Shown here: in pieces, positions 9,345 through 17,811 of the stretch | How the letters are laid out: every line of letters starts with the position of its first letter | Numbering within the stretch: the stretch's first letter is position 1 | Program-made: the position numbers and the translations under genes | The notes under the pieces: generated by a model | The model's database searches: none | Seen by the model: only the letters and a program-made list of their open reading frames with translations | Told to the model about the DNA's origin: nothing | Assembly: GCF_004791165.1 (NCBI RefSeq) | Contig: NZ_SRUZ01000003.1 | Location: 124,001-188,000 of the forward strand | DNA from: Mesorhizobium sp. M8A.F.Ca.ET.218.01.1.1 | GTDB lineage: Bacteria; Pseudomonadota; Alphaproteobacteria; Rhizobiales; Rhizobiaceae | Length of the DNA stretch: 64,000 nt | Reading direction: 5' to 3'

Positions 9345-9367
9345 GGGCAGCGGCGTTGCCGCTGCCC
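9345..9367. terminator. Bidirectional hairpin between convergent genes
   Basis: GGGCAGCGGC (9345-9354), GTT loop, GCCGCTGCCC (9358-9367): a perfect 10-bp stem lying between the stop of the HerA-like gene (9340) and the stop of the L,D-transpeptidase gene (9375). No long T tract follows on either side, so its strength as an intrinsic terminator is uncertain. Confidence 0.65.
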
Positions 9368-9374
9368 TGTGAGC

Positions 9375-10199
9375 TCAGAAGATCGCGTCCGTGACCGCCT
9401 TGACCGGGCCGAGCAGCACCGATCCATCCGGCACGCCGGCGTCGATCGGGATGGCCTTGTGGTTCGCCGTCGCCACCATGGGCTGGCTGGCGTTGCTGGT
9501 CACGATGACCGGGCTCTTCGACGGCACGCGGTCATAGAGATCGATGATGTCCTGGTTCATCAGGCGCACGCAGCCCGATGACACCGATTTGCCTATCGAG
9601 CGCCATTCCGGCGAGCCGTGCAGGCGATAGAGCGTGTCCACATTGCCCTGGAAGAGATAGAGCGCGCGCGCCCCGAGCGGGTTCTTCAGGCCGCCGGGCA
9701 TGCCGCCATTGTCGGCGCTGTACTGCTTCAATTCCGGCTGGCGCGCGATCATCTCATCCGGAGGCGTCCATTTCGGCCATTTCTGCTTCCACTGGACGAC
9801 GGCGTCGCCCGACCATTCGAAGCCGGCGCGGCCGAGCCCGACACCATAGCGAATGGCCTGGCCGCCCGGGCGAACCAGATAGAGGAAGTGGCCTGTCGTA
9901 TCGACGACGATGGTTCCCGGCTTCTGTCCGGTCGGGTCGGGCACGATCTGGCGCAGGAACTGCGGGTCGATCCTGTCGACCGGGATGGCCGGCAGATCGA
10001 AGCCGCCATCGTTGACCGCCGCGTACATAGACGCATAGTCGGCGAGCGGCGGCTCGACATAGGTAGGTGGCGGCGGCTCGGCCGGCCCCGGTCCGGTGGT
10101 TGCGCATGCCGAAACCGCGATCGAGGCGGCGCCCAGGGCTGCGGCGTTGAGAAAGCAGCGACGGCTCAGGCGATAGGATTCGATTTCGGTTATGGACAT
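9375..10199 (-). CDS. L,D-transpeptidase (YkuD/ErfK domain)
   Basis: A 274-residue exported enzyme. The N-terminus has an RR motif (LSRRCFLNAAALG) and a hydrophobic segment ending ASIAVSACATT, which could be a Tat signal or a lipoprotein signal with lipobox VSAC. The catalytic YkuD domain spans about 95-240, with His near 192 in YRLHGSPEW and the nucleophilic Cys near 208 in SVSSGCVRL. Such enzymes form 3-3 peptidoglycan crosslinks or attach proteins to the wall; in Rhizobiales, which grow from the pole, L,D-crosslinks are abundant. Several paralogues are normal per genome, so the specific job is unknown. Confidence 0.9.
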   Translation of the reverse strand: MSITEIESYRLSRRCFLNAAALGAASIAVSACATTGPGPAEPPPPTYVEPPLADYASMYAAVNDGGFDLPAIPVDRIDPQFLRQIVPDPTGQKPGTIVVDTTGHFLYLVRPGGQAIRYGVGLGRAGFEWSGDAVVQWKQKWPKWTPPDEMIARQPELKQYSADNGGMPGGLKNPLGARALYLFQGNVDTLYRLHGSPEWRSIGKSVSSGCVRLMNQDIIDLYDRVPSKSPVIVTSNASQPMVATANHKAIPIDAGVPDGSVLLGPVKAVTDAIF

Positions 10200-10370
10200 G
10201 GCTGCCTTCTTTAAGACTCAAATCGCAACAAAGCGTCAACACGCCGACGTCCGCCGCGGGTGCCTAACAACACCTGAGGCGATAGGCGGTTCCGATTCTG
10301 GCCCGAACGTGGACAAACAAAGGCGAAGCTGTGACTGCGCCGCCACTGTGGCGTTGGGGCCACAGGTCTG

Positions 10371-11033
10371 TCAGCTGCCGGATACGAGGGCCTCCAGCGA
10401 TGGCAGGATCAGGGCCGGCGGCAAGTCCCGGTATTCCTCCGGCTGGTTGGAGCGGTTGATCCAAACCGTGCGGAAACCGAATTTGGTGGCGCCCGCAATG
10501 TCCCAGCGATTGGAAGACTGGAAGGAGACCGCGCCTGGATAGAGGCGCCAGCCGGTGGCGACCATGTCGTAGACCGCTGGGTCGGTCTTGAAGCGCCGCA
10601 CCGCATCGACCGAATAGACGTCGTCCAGGACCTGGTCGAGTGCCGCGGACTTTACTGCCGCTTCAAGCATTTCGGGCGAGCCATTGGAGAGGATAGCCAG
10701 TCTGGCGCCGGAAGCCTTGAGCGCCTTCAGCACGGCTGGCACTTCGGGGTAACAGTCCAGCCTCCAATAGGCCTCCAGCAACTTTGCCTTGAGACCAGGA
10801 TCGGCCGAAGGGACCTTGCGCAAGGCGAAGTCCAGCGCCTGTTCCGTCAACTGCCAGAAATCGCAATAGGCGCCCATCAGCGTGCGCACCCAGGAATATT
10901 CGAGTTGCTTGGCGCGCCAGATTTCGGACAGGAGCTGGCCGTCCGGGCCGATCGCGTCTGCATGGCGGCGCACGGCGGCGTGCACGTCGAACAGTGTGCC
11001 GTAGGCGTCGAAAACATAGGCGGCGTATTGCAT
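10371..11033 (-). CDS. (S)-2-haloacid dehalogenase, HAD type II
   Basis: A 220-residue HAD-superfamily hydrolase. Nucleophile Asp9 lies in VFDAYGTLFD, the motif-2 serine in ILSNGSPEM (about residue 118), and the later SFQSSNRWDIAGA segment corresponds to the SSNxWD motif of L-2-haloacid dehalogenases. The enzyme family removes halogen from 2-haloalkanoic acids, giving 2-hydroxy acids; natural substrates in rhizobia are not settled. ATG 11033 is chosen because homology starts at MQYAAYVFDAYG, although the frame is open 18 codons upstream. Transcribed alone, divergent from the aminotransferase. Confidence 0.88.
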   Translation of the reverse strand: MQYAAYVFDAYGTLFDVHAAVRRHADAIGPDGQLLSEIWRAKQLEYSWVRTLMGAYCDFWQLTEQALDFALRKVPSADPGLKAKLLEAYWRLDCYPEVPAVLKALKASGARLAILSNGSPEMLEAAVKSAALDQVLDDVYSVDAVRRFKTDPAVYDMVATGWRLYPGAVSFQSSNRWDIAGATKFGFRTVWINRSNQPEEYRDLPPALILPSLEALVSGS

Positions 11034-11189
11034 GGCAACAGTTTTGAGGCGAGGCGGGACAAGGTGCAAGCCTTGATTGCACCGCACCCGTCGCTGGCCT
11101 CAACAAATCTCCCTGATGATGGTTGACGAGGCCTGTCAAAGCATCTTCCAATGGCTGTCACATAAGATTGACCGGAACGGGAAAACGCG

Positions 11190-12068
11190 ATGACACTGGC
11201 GGCAGCGGCGCAATCCGCGACATGGACTTTCATCGATGGCGATTGGTACGAAGGCAATGTCGCCATTCTGGGGCCGCGCAGCCACGCCATGTGGCTCGGC
11301 ACCAGCGTGTTCGACGGGGCTCGCTGGTTCGAGGGCGTGGCGCCGGACCTCGAACTTCATGCCGCACGCGTCAATGCCTCGGCGATCGCGCTCGGCCTCG
11401 CGCCGAACATGACGCCGGAGCAGATCGTCGGGCTGACCTGGGACGGATTGAAGAAATTCGACGGCAAGACGGCGGTCTACATCAGGCCGATGTACTGGGC
11501 CGAGCATGGCGGCTACATGGGCGTGCCGGCCGATCCCGCCTCGACCCGTTTCTGCCTGTGTCTCTATGAATCGCCGATGATCTCGCCGACCGGTTTTTCC
11601 GTGACCGTATCGCCGTTCCGGCGGCCGACCATCGAAACCATGCCGACCAATGCCAAGGCCGGCTGCCTCTATCCCAACAACGGCCGCGCCATCCTCGAGG
11701 CCAAGGCGCGCGGCTTCGACAATGCACTTGTGCTCGACATGCTGGGCAATGTCGCGGAGACCGGAAGCTCGAACATCTTTCTGGTCAAGGACGGCCATGT
11801 GCTGACGCCGGCGCCCAACGGAACCTTCCTGTCCGGCATTACCCGCTCGCGCACGATGACGCTGCTCGGCGACTATGGGTTCAGGACGACCGAAAAGACG
11901 CTTTCGGTGCGGGATTTCCTCGAAGCCGACGAAATCTTCTCGACCGGCAACCACTCCAAGGTGGTGCCGATCACCCGCATCGAGGGCCGCGACCTGCAAC
12001 CCGGCCCGGTGGCCAAGAAGGCACGCGAACTCTATTGGGATTGGGCGCATTCGGCCTCGGTTGGCTGA
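11190..12068 (+). CDS. Class IV PLP aminotransferase, branched-chain aminotransferase-like
   Basis: A 292-residue fold-type-IV PLP enzyme. The Schiff-base lysine is Lys156 in the context TNAKAGCLYPNN, followed by GFDNALVLDMLGNVAETGSSNIFLV, the phosphate/carboxylate-binding signature of the BCAT/D-amino acid aminotransferase family. Branched-chain aminotransferases transfer amino groups between Leu/Ile/Val and 2-oxoglutarate; this is a short rhizobial member that could also act on D-amino acids or as an (R)-amine transaminase, so ilvE is not assigned. The leader and possible terminator/promoter before the superoxide dismutase gene follow. Confidence 0.87.
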   Translation: MTLAAAAQSATWTFIDGDWYEGNVAILGPRSHAMWLGTSVFDGARWFEGVAPDLELHAARVNASAIALGLAPNMTPEQIVGLTWDGLKKFDGKTAVYIRPMYWAEHGGYMGVPADPASTRFCLCLYESPMISPTGFSVTVSPFRRPTIETMPTNAKAGCLYPNNGRAILEAKARGFDNALVLDMLGNVAETGSSNIFLVKDGHVLTPAPNGTFLSGITRSRTMTLLGDYGFRTTEKTLSVRDFLEADEIFSTGNHSKVVPITRIEGRDLQPGPVAKKARELYWDWAHSASVG

Positions 12069-12173
12069 GATGCCGGTTTGAGCTTTTTGTCGCTGCGCGG
12101 TTGGCCGCAGGAAAAGCGTGTGACAGTTCTCGGGAACCCGCTTAGAAAGAGAACCGACGCTTCACTTCCGGAG

Positions 12174-12226
12174 TTGTTCCAGCTCAATCGCGACCTATCT
12201 TACTCCGGTATCCACACCGGATTTTT
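12174..12226 (+). promoter_or_regulatory. Candidate sod promoter overlapping a small intrinsic terminator
   Basis: TTGTTC (12174-12179) and TATCTT (12196-12201), spaced 16 bp, could form the sod promoter. Immediately after, TCCGGT (12204-12209), loop ATCCAC, ACCGGA (12216-12221) and TTTTT (12222-12226) form a 6-bp stem with U-tract, resembling a weak terminator for transcripts from the aminotransferase gene or a leader element. The sod ATG is at 12246. Confidence 0.4.
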
Positions 12227-12245
12227 CCACGAGGGAGTACTACCC

Positions 12246-12842
12246 ATGGCTTTCGAATTGCCCGCTCTGCCCTACGACTATGAGGCCCTGCAGCCCTATA
12301 TGTCGAAAGAGACGCTGGAGTATCACCACGACAAGCATCACAAAGCCTATGTTGACAACGGCAACAAGCTCGCCGCCGAAGCCGGCCTTGGCGATCTTTC
12401 CGTCGAAGAGGTGGTCAAGCAGTCGTTCGGCAAGAATGCCGGTCTCTTCAACAATGCCGCACAGCATTACAACCACATCCATTTTTGGAAGTGGATGAAG
12501 AAGGGCGGTGGCGGCAACAAGCTCCCTGGCGCGCTGCAGAAGGCTTTCGACAGCGATCTTGGCGGCTATGACAAGTTCAAGGCCGACTTCATCGCCGCCG
12601 GCACGACGCAGTTCGGTTCGGGCTGGGCATGGGTTTCGGTCAAGGACGGCAAGCTGGCGATCTCGAAGACGCCAAACGGTGAAAACCCGCTCGTTCATGG
12701 CGCATCGCCGATCCTCGGCGTCGACGTCTGGGAACACTCCTATTACATCGACTACCGCAACGCCCGGCCGAAATATCTCGAGGCCTTCGTCGACAGCCTG
12801 ATCAACTGGGATCACGTTCTCGAACTCTACGAAAAAGCCTGA
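12246..12842 (+). CDS. sodB: Superoxide dismutase [Fe/Mn]
   Basis: Dismutes superoxide to oxygen and hydrogen peroxide. The 198-residue protein has the full Fe/Mn-SOD fold: ligand His27 in LEYHHDKHHKAY, second His in AAQHYNHIHFW (near 76), and Asp and His in GVDVWEHSYYIDY (near 160-164). There is no signal peptide, so it is cytoplasmic. ATG 12246 follows a strong GAGGGAG site at 12231-12237; the open frame upstream has no similarity. The metal cannot be fixed from sequence alone; rhizobial SODs of this type are often Mn or cambialistic, so the symbol is by family. A strong terminator follows. Confidence 0.94.
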   Translation: MAFELPALPYDYEALQPYMSKETLEYHHDKHHKAYVDNGNKLAAEAGLGDLSVEEVVKQSFGKNAGLFNNAAQHYNHIHFWKWMKKGGGGNKLPGALQKAFDSDLGGYDKFKADFIAAGTTQFGSGWAWVSVKDGKLAISKTPNGENPLVHGASPILGVDVWEHSYYIDYRNARPKYLEAFVDSLINWDHVLELYEKA

Positions 12843-12852
12843 CAGGCCTCCA

Positions 12853-12885
12853 GAAAAGCCCCGCAAGACGGGGCTTTTCTTTTTT
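12853..12885 (+). terminator. Rho-independent terminator after the superoxide dismutase gene
   Basis: GAAAAGCCCC (12853-12862), 7-base loop, GGGGCTTTTC (12870-12879), then TTTTTT (12880-12885). A perfect 10-bp stem with a six-T tail, 11 bases after the stop codon; the cleanest intrinsic terminator in the window. Confidence 0.95.
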
Positions 12886-13003
12886 GTACCGAAGTGCCGC
12901 ACAAGCAAAGGTCATACAAAATTCATGCCGCGAGAAGGGAATATTCCTCCCGCCACGTCCGTTAACGTCCTGTCCTGAATGCCTTCATCACGGAGCCAAA
13001 TGA

Positions 13004-13441
13004 ATGAGAAAGCTTGTCATCGCCATCTCCATGCTCGCACTCGCCGCGTCGGCGGCCTTTGCCGATCCGATCCTCGACCGGCAGGCTCTGATGAAGGAAC
13101 GCGGAAAGATCGTCGGCGGCCTGGCGAAAGTGGTCAAGGGCGAGGAACCCTTTGATGCCGCCGCGGTGCTGACGCAGCTGCAGGCCGTGCAGGAAAATGC
13201 CGAGAAATTCGACGTAGAGGCCTTGTTCCCGAAGGGCAGCGATGCCGGCGACACCACGGCGGCACCAAAGATCTGGGAAGACATGGCCGGCTTCAAGGCG
13301 GCCGAGGACAAGTATCTCTCCGACGTCAAGGCCGCGGTCGCGGCAGCTCCTGGCGATGTCGATGCGCTCAAAGCGCAAGTCGGCGTTCTTGGGTCGAATT
13401 GCGGCGCCTGCCATCAGAGCTACAGGGTCAAGAAGGGCTGA
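13004..13441 (+). CDS. Cytochrome c' (class II c-type cytochrome)
   Basis: A 145-residue periplasmic haem protein with a Sec signal (MRKLVIAISMLALAASAAFA, cleavage about residue 20) and the haem motif CGACH at residues 133-137 near the C-terminus, diagnostic of class II cytochrome c'. The rest is the expected four-helix-bundle composition. Cytochromes c' bind NO or protect against nitrosative stress. GGAG at 12992-12995 supports the start. It is followed nine bases after its stop by a diheme cytochrome gene, so the two likely form an operon and depend on the Ccm system encoded at 41-45 kb. Confidence 0.92.
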   Translation: MRKLVIAISMLALAASAAFADPILDRQALMKERGKIVGGLAKVVKGEEPFDAAAVLTQLQAVQENAEKFDVEALFPKGSDAGDTTAAPKIWEDMAGFKAAEDKYLSDVKAAVAAAPGDVDALKAQVGVLGSNCGACHQSYRVKKG

Positions 13442-13450
13442 TTGCCTGAT

Positions 13451-14401
13451 ATGGCATGGCTGAAGAAGCTCGTCGGCGCGGCCCTCGTTCTGGGCGTCGT
13501 CGGCGCGGCAGCCGGTTGGCTGCTGTCGGCGCCGGTCAAGCTTGATGCGGCGGCGTTGGCGCAACTCGGCCCCGGCGATGCTGTTCGGGGCAAGCGGATT
13601 TTTTATGCAGGCGGCTGCACCTCCTGCCATGCGAAACCTGGGTCGCAGGGCGATGCACGGCTTCAGCTCGTGGGTGGCCTTGAACTCAAGACGCCGTTCG
13701 GCACCTTCGTTCCGCCCAATATTTCGCAAGACCCCAAGGACGGCATCGGCGCATGGTCGGCCGAGGATCTCGCCAACGCCATGTTGAAAGGCGTATCGCC
13801 CTCGGGTCATCATTTGTATCCGGCGTTTCCCTACGCGTCCTACGCGCGCATGAAACCTTCCGACATTGCCGATCTCTATGCCTTCCTGAAGACGCTTCCC
13901 GCCGTCGCCGGCAAGACGCCGGGCAATTCGCTGGCGTTCCCGTTCAACATCCGGCGCGGCATTGGCCTATGGAAGCGCCTCTATCTCAGCGACCAGCCTG
14001 TCATTCCGCTGCCTGGCGGCACGCCGGAACCCGTGATGGCAGGCCGCTATCTGGTCGAAGGGCCAGGTCATTGCGGCGAATGCCATACGCCCCGCGACTT
14101 GGCTGGCGGCATCAGGAAAAGCGAATGGCTGGCCGGTGCTGTGGCAGCCGAGGGCTCGGGCGTCGTGCCGAACATCACTTCGGGTGGGAGTGGCATCACC
14201 AACTGGTCGGAAGCCGACATTGCCAACTACCTCGAAACCGGGTTCACGCCGGATTTCGATTCCGCTGGCGGCGCGATGGTCGATGTGCAGCGCAACATGG
14301 CCGAGCTGACGGCGGACGACCGTGCGGCGATTGCCGCCTATCTCAAGGCGGTACCGCCGCATCCCAACGGCTATCCGCCGCGCAAGAAAAGCACGAACTA
14401 G
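13451..14401 (+). CDS. Diheme c-type cytochrome, membrane-anchored
   Basis: A 316-residue protein with one N-terminal membrane anchor (LVGAALVLGVVGAAAGWLL, residues 6-24) and two class I cytochrome c domains: CTSCH near residue 56 and CGECH near residue 208. The architecture resembles the electron-accepting cytochrome subunit of gluconate/alcohol dehydrogenases, but no dehydrogenase gene is adjacent. It is probably co-transcribed with the cytochrome c' gene and passes electrons in the periplasm. ATG 13451 is preferred to a TTG three codons upstream. The TAG stop shares the palindrome CTAG (14398-14401) with the stop of the convergent SET-domain gene. Confidence 0.88.
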   Translation: MAWLKKLVGAALVLGVVGAAAGWLLSAPVKLDAAALAQLGPGDAVRGKRIFYAGGCTSCHAKPGSQGDARLQLVGGLELKTPFGTFVPPNISQDPKDGIGAWSAEDLANAMLKGVSPSGHHLYPAFPYASYARMKPSDIADLYAFLKTLPAVAGKTPGNSLAFPFNIRRGIGLWKRLYLSDQPVIPLPGGTPEPVMAGRYLVEGPGHCGECHTPRDLAGGIRKSEWLAGAVAAEGSGVVPNITSGGSGITNWSEADIANYLETGFTPDFDSAGGAMVDVQRNMAELTADDRAAIAAYLKAVPPHPNGYPPRKKSTN

Positions 14402-14799
14402 TCTTCGGACTGCAGGTGTCGATCGCCGAGGAAATCGAAGCCCGTTTCGAAGAAATGGTTGTAGTTGCAGGTCATCTCCTCGCCGGGCGCGATGTCGCGC
14501 AAGGCGTAGGTTTCCTCGGGCGACGAGACATCGCAATTCGGCTCGTCGTCATGGTTCATGTAGCGGGCGTCGTCGGCTTCGAAGACGATATAGGCCGGAT
14601 CGCGCCGGTCGGGGTAGGAATAGCGGTCGAGATAGTTCTTCACCGGCCCGGTCTCGCCCTCATAGGTCTCGACGTCGATGATCCGGTCGAACCGGGGGTC
14701 GAGCTTCCAGACCAGCGTGCCCTTGGCAATGTGGTGCTTGGCAAACACACCGATGCCCTGGATCGGCGATTTGTCGAGATAGACGTCGACGAGCAGCAT
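14398..14799 (-). CDS. Small SET-domain protein (putative lysine methyltransferase)
   Basis: A 133-residue protein consisting almost entirely of a SET domain: GIGVFAKHHIAKGTLVW (residues 15-31, SAM-contacting G-x-G), RYMNHDDEPNCDV (79-91, the NHxxxPNC motif) and GEEMTCNYNHFF (106-117, the post-motif catalytic Tyr region). SET proteins methylate lysines; bacterial targets are mostly unknown. ATG 14799 begins the domain and has an AGGG site upstream; the longer frame has no similarity. No post-SET cysteine cluster is present. Catalytic activity is inferred. Confidence 0.85.
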   Translation of the reverse strand: MLLVDVYLDKSPIQGIGVFAKHHIAKGTLVWKLDPRFDRIIDVETYEGETGPVKNYLDRYSYPDRRDPAYIVFEADDARYMNHDDEPNCDVSSPEETYALRDIAPGEEMTCNYNHFFETGFDFLGDRHLQSED

Positions 14800-14951
14800 G
14801 ATGGACCCTTGTGCGAGTGTGGGCTTCGTGGCCGGGAAAAGTCGTGCTTTGGGTAACGCGCGAGCGTCGCAATTGCGAGCGGAAATGAGCCGCGCGGAAT
14901 TCAAAAAGTCATGATCATCATGCCTGCCGACAGACGCGTGGCTGCCTGACC

Positions 14952-15578
14952 TCAGCGCTGTTGCAAGGCCAGGCGTACACCGAGCGCACAATAGATGCCG
15001 CCGACAACCTTGCCCTGCCATTTCAGCACTGTCGGATTTCGGTGCAGGAAACTGCCGAGCCGCCCCGCGCTCACCGCGAACACAACCGTGCTGAATAGGC
15101 CCAGCACGACGAAGATGATCCCCAATACGGCCAACTGAACCATCGCCGATCCGTTTTCGGGCCGCACGAACTGAGGCAGGAAAGCGAGGAAGAAAAGCGC
15201 GGTCTTGGGGTTGAGCACCTCGGTCAGGACAGCCAGTCGAAACGCCTTGCCGGCGGAGATTGCAAGCGCGCCGGCGGTCGGATCGGTCGGCGCTTTCTCG
15301 ATGATGGCGCGAATGCCGAGGTAAACGAGATAGGCCGCGCCGATATACTTCACGATGCTGAACAGCGTCGCCGATGTGGCGATGATCGCCGAGATGCCGA
15401 CCATCGCCATGACGGTATGAAACACATCGCCGGCCGCGATCCCGGCGCCGGTGGCGATCCCGACCCTGGTTCCCGAACTCGTCGCGCGCGCGATCGTCAA
15501 CAATGTGGCCGGACCCGGAATGAAGACAAAGCCGAACACAACCGCGATATAGGCTATCAATGTGGACAGATCGATCAC
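14952..15578 (-). CDS. LysE/RhtB-family amino acid exporter
   Basis: A 208-residue inner-membrane protein with about six hydrophobic segments and the LysE family hallmark GFVFIPGPATLLTIARATSSGTRVGIATGAGIAAGD near the N-terminus, plus LNPKTALFFLAFLPQFV at about 120-137. The family exports amino acids or related metabolites by proton exchange. The start is GTG at 15578. The neighbours (SET protein and oligopeptidase B, both leftward) give a loose hint that exported peptide-derived amino acids could be the cargo, but this is speculation. Confidence 0.9.
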   Translation of the reverse strand: MIDLSTLIAYIAVVFGFVFIPGPATLLTIARATSSGTRVGIATGAGIAAGDVFHTVMAMVGISAIIATSATLFSIVKYIGAAYLVYLGIRAIIEKAPTDPTAGALAISAGKAFRLAVLTEVLNPKTALFFLAFLPQFVRPENGSAMVQLAVLGIIFVVLGLFSTVVFAVSAGRLGSFLHRNPTVLKWQGKVVGGIYCALGVRLALQQR

Positions 15579-15597
15579 CGCGGCGTTCCTCCGTTAG

Positions 15598-17697
15598 CTA
15601 TGCCTTGTCCGTCACCTTCAGGGTGAAGGCATAGGTATAGGCGATCTCCTCCAGGCGTGAAAACCGGCCGGACGCGCCGGCATGGCCGGAATCCATGTTG
15701 ATCTTGAACAGCACCGGATTATCGCCGCTCTTGCGGTCACGCAGCCGCGACACCCACTTGGCCGGCTCCCAATAGGTGACGCGCGGATCGGTAAGACCGG
15801 CGAGCGCCAGGATCGCCGGGTAGTCGAGCGCGGCAACATTGTCGTAGGGCGAATAGGCGGCGATCGTCCGGTAGTCGTCGGCCGATGCAATCGGATTGCC
15901 CCATTCCGGCCATTCCGGCGGGGTCAGCGGCAGCGTCGCGTCGAGCATGGTGGTAAGCACGTCGACGAACGGAACCTCGGCCACGATGCCTCCGAAGCAA
16001 TCCGGCGCCATGTTGGCGATGGCGCCCATCAGCATGCCGCCGGCCGAGCCGCCCTGCGCGACGATGCGGTCATGCGCGGTATAGCGCTCGGCAACGAGGT
16101 GACGGGCGCAGGCGATGAAATCGGTGAAGGTGTTCATCTTCTGTGCCCGCTTGCCGTCATCGTACCAGCCATAACCCTTGTCCTTGCCGCCGCGGACATG
16201 GGCAATGGCAAAGACTAGGCCGCGGTCGACGAGTGAGAACCAGTTGGTATTGAAGGCGGCCGGCACGGCAATGCCATAGGAGCCATAACCGTAGAGCAGG
16301 CAGGGCGCGGAGCCGTCCAGCGGCGTGTCGCGGTGGTGCAGAAGCGAGATCGGCACCAGTTCGCCATCGGCCGCGGGCGCCATCAGCCGCCTCGTGACGT
16401 ATTGATGCGGGTCGTGGCCGGACGGCACTTCCTGGGTCTTGAGCAGCACACGCTCACGGGTGCGCATGTTGTAGTCGAACATCTGCGACGGCGTCGTCAT
16501 CGACGAGTAGGAAAAGCGCATCATCTCGGTGTCGTATTCCAGGGACCCCGAAAGGCCGAGCGAGAAGGCTTCCTCATCGAAGAAGATCAGATGCTCTTCG
16601 CCGCTGGCGCGGTCACGCACGACGATGCGCGGCAGGCCTTCCTTGCGCTCGAGCCGGACCATGTGGTCCTTGAAGCCGATCACCGACAGGATCAGCCGGC
16701 CCGGTTCATGCGGCACCAGTTCCTGCCAGTTGGCGCGGACAGGATCGCTCGCCGGCGCCGTCATGATCTTGAAGTCCTTGGCACCGTCCGCATTGGTCAG
16801 GATGAAGAATATGTCGCCGCCTTCCTCCAGCTCATACTGAAGGCCGGTCTCGCGCGCCGACACCAGCTTCGGCTCGGCAAACGGATCGCTGGCGCTCAAC
16901 AGGCGATATTCCGAAGTCTCGTGATCGTTGATGCCGATCATGATCCATTGATTGTTGCGGGTCCCGTCGACGTTCATGAAGAAGCCGGGGTCGGTTTCCT
17001 CATAGATCAGGCGGTCGTTTTCAGGATCTTGGCCCAAGGCGTGGAACAGCACTTTGGACGGCCGGTGGTTCGGATCGAGACGCGTATAGAAGAACCCGTC
17101 ATTGCCTGCGTCCCAGACGCCCGAACCGCCGGTGGCGGGAATCTGGTCCGCCAGTTCCCTGCCATCGGCAAGGTCGCGCACACGCAGCGTGTAGAATTCG
17201 GAACCCTTGTCGTCGAAGGCCCACAGCAGCTTGCGATGATCGGCCGAATGATCGACGCCGCCAAGCCGGAAATAGGCCTTGCCCTCGGCCTCGGCGTCGC
17301 CGTCGAGCAGGATCTGCTCGAGTCCGCCGTCGCGCGGCATGCGGAAATAGCGCGGCTGCTCGCCGCCAAGCTTGAAGGAAGACCCATAGGCGTAAGGACC
17401 GTCCTTCATGGGAACGGAAGAATCGTCTTCCTTGATGCGGCCCTTCATTTCCTTGAAAAGCTGCTTTTGCAGATCCGACGTGTCGGCCATCAGCGCCGAA
17501 TGGTAGGCATTCTCGGCTTCGAGTTCGGCGCGGATCCCAGGATCGAGCAAGGAAGGGTCCCTGAACATCTCCTGCCAGTTATCCGCCCGCAGCCAGGCAT
17601 AGTCATCGGTTCGCGTGATGCCGTGATGCGTATCCGAGACCGGCCTTTTTTCGGGGGCAGGCGGGTTGACGGTCGGAAATCGGGAAGTCCTGGTCAT
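15598..17697 (-). CDS. ptrB: Oligopeptidase B (prolyl oligopeptidase family S9A)
   Basis: Cytoplasmic serine peptidase that cuts short peptides, in this subfamily after Arg or Lys. The 699-residue protein has an N-terminal beta-propeller (residues about 70-400) and a C-terminal alpha/beta-hydrolase domain. The nucleophile Ser is near residue 550 in VAQGGSAGGMLMGAIA, the Asp in LAGLTDPRVTYWEPAKW and the His in MDSGHAGASGRFSRLEE. Length and motif spacing fit oligopeptidase B. ATG 17697. Nineteen bases separate its stop from the LysE-family gene start, so the two are probably one transcript. Confidence 0.92.
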   Translation of the reverse strand: MTRTSRFPTVNPPAPEKRPVSDTHHGITRTDDYAWLRADNWQEMFRDPSLLDPGIRAELEAENAYHSALMADTSDLQKQLFKEMKGRIKEDDSSVPMKDGPYAYGSSFKLGGEQPRYFRMPRDGGLEQILLDGDAEAEGKAYFRLGGVDHSADHRKLLWAFDDKGSEFYTLRVRDLADGRELADQIPATGGSGVWDAGNDGFFYTRLDPNHRPSKVLFHALGQDPENDRLIYEETDPGFFMNVDGTRNNQWIMIGINDHETSEYRLLSASDPFAEPKLVSARETGLQYELEEGGDIFFILTNADGAKDFKIMTAPASDPVRANWQELVPHEPGRLILSVIGFKDHMVRLERKEGLPRIVVRDRASGEEHLIFFDEEAFSLGLSGSLEYDTEMMRFSYSSMTTPSQMFDYNMRTRERVLLKTQEVPSGHDPHQYVTRRLMAPAADGELVPISLLHHRDTPLDGSAPCLLYGYGSYGIAVPAAFNTNWFSLVDRGLVFAIAHVRGGKDKGYGWYDDGKRAQKMNTFTDFIACARHLVAERYTAHDRIVAQGGSAGGMLMGAIANMAPDCFGGIVAEVPFVDVLTTMLDATLPLTPPEWPEWGNPIASADDYRTIAAYSPYDNVAALDYPAILALAGLTDPRVTYWEPAKWVSRLRDRKSGDNPVLFKINMDSGHAGASGRFSRLEEIAYTYAFTLKVTDKA

Positions 17698-17811
17698 TGC
17701 GTCTCGCTCTGGAAATATCTTGAACGATGTATGAACGCGCAGATCAGCGCGGGTTCAAGAGCTGTTGCGTAGAGGTGGTGTCGGGCCCTGAGATGGTCGG
17801 GAGGAGAGAAG

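Noticed and set aside
7718..9427. Large 569-codon open frame on the minus strand opposite the HerA-like gene
   Set aside because: It is antisense to a recognised ATPase gene, has an Arg/His/Gln-rich composition expected of a GC-rich shadow frame, and shows no family features.
16333..17772. 479-codon frame on the plus strand opposite oligopeptidase B
   Set aside because: Antisense to a complete S9A peptidase with intact catalytic residues.
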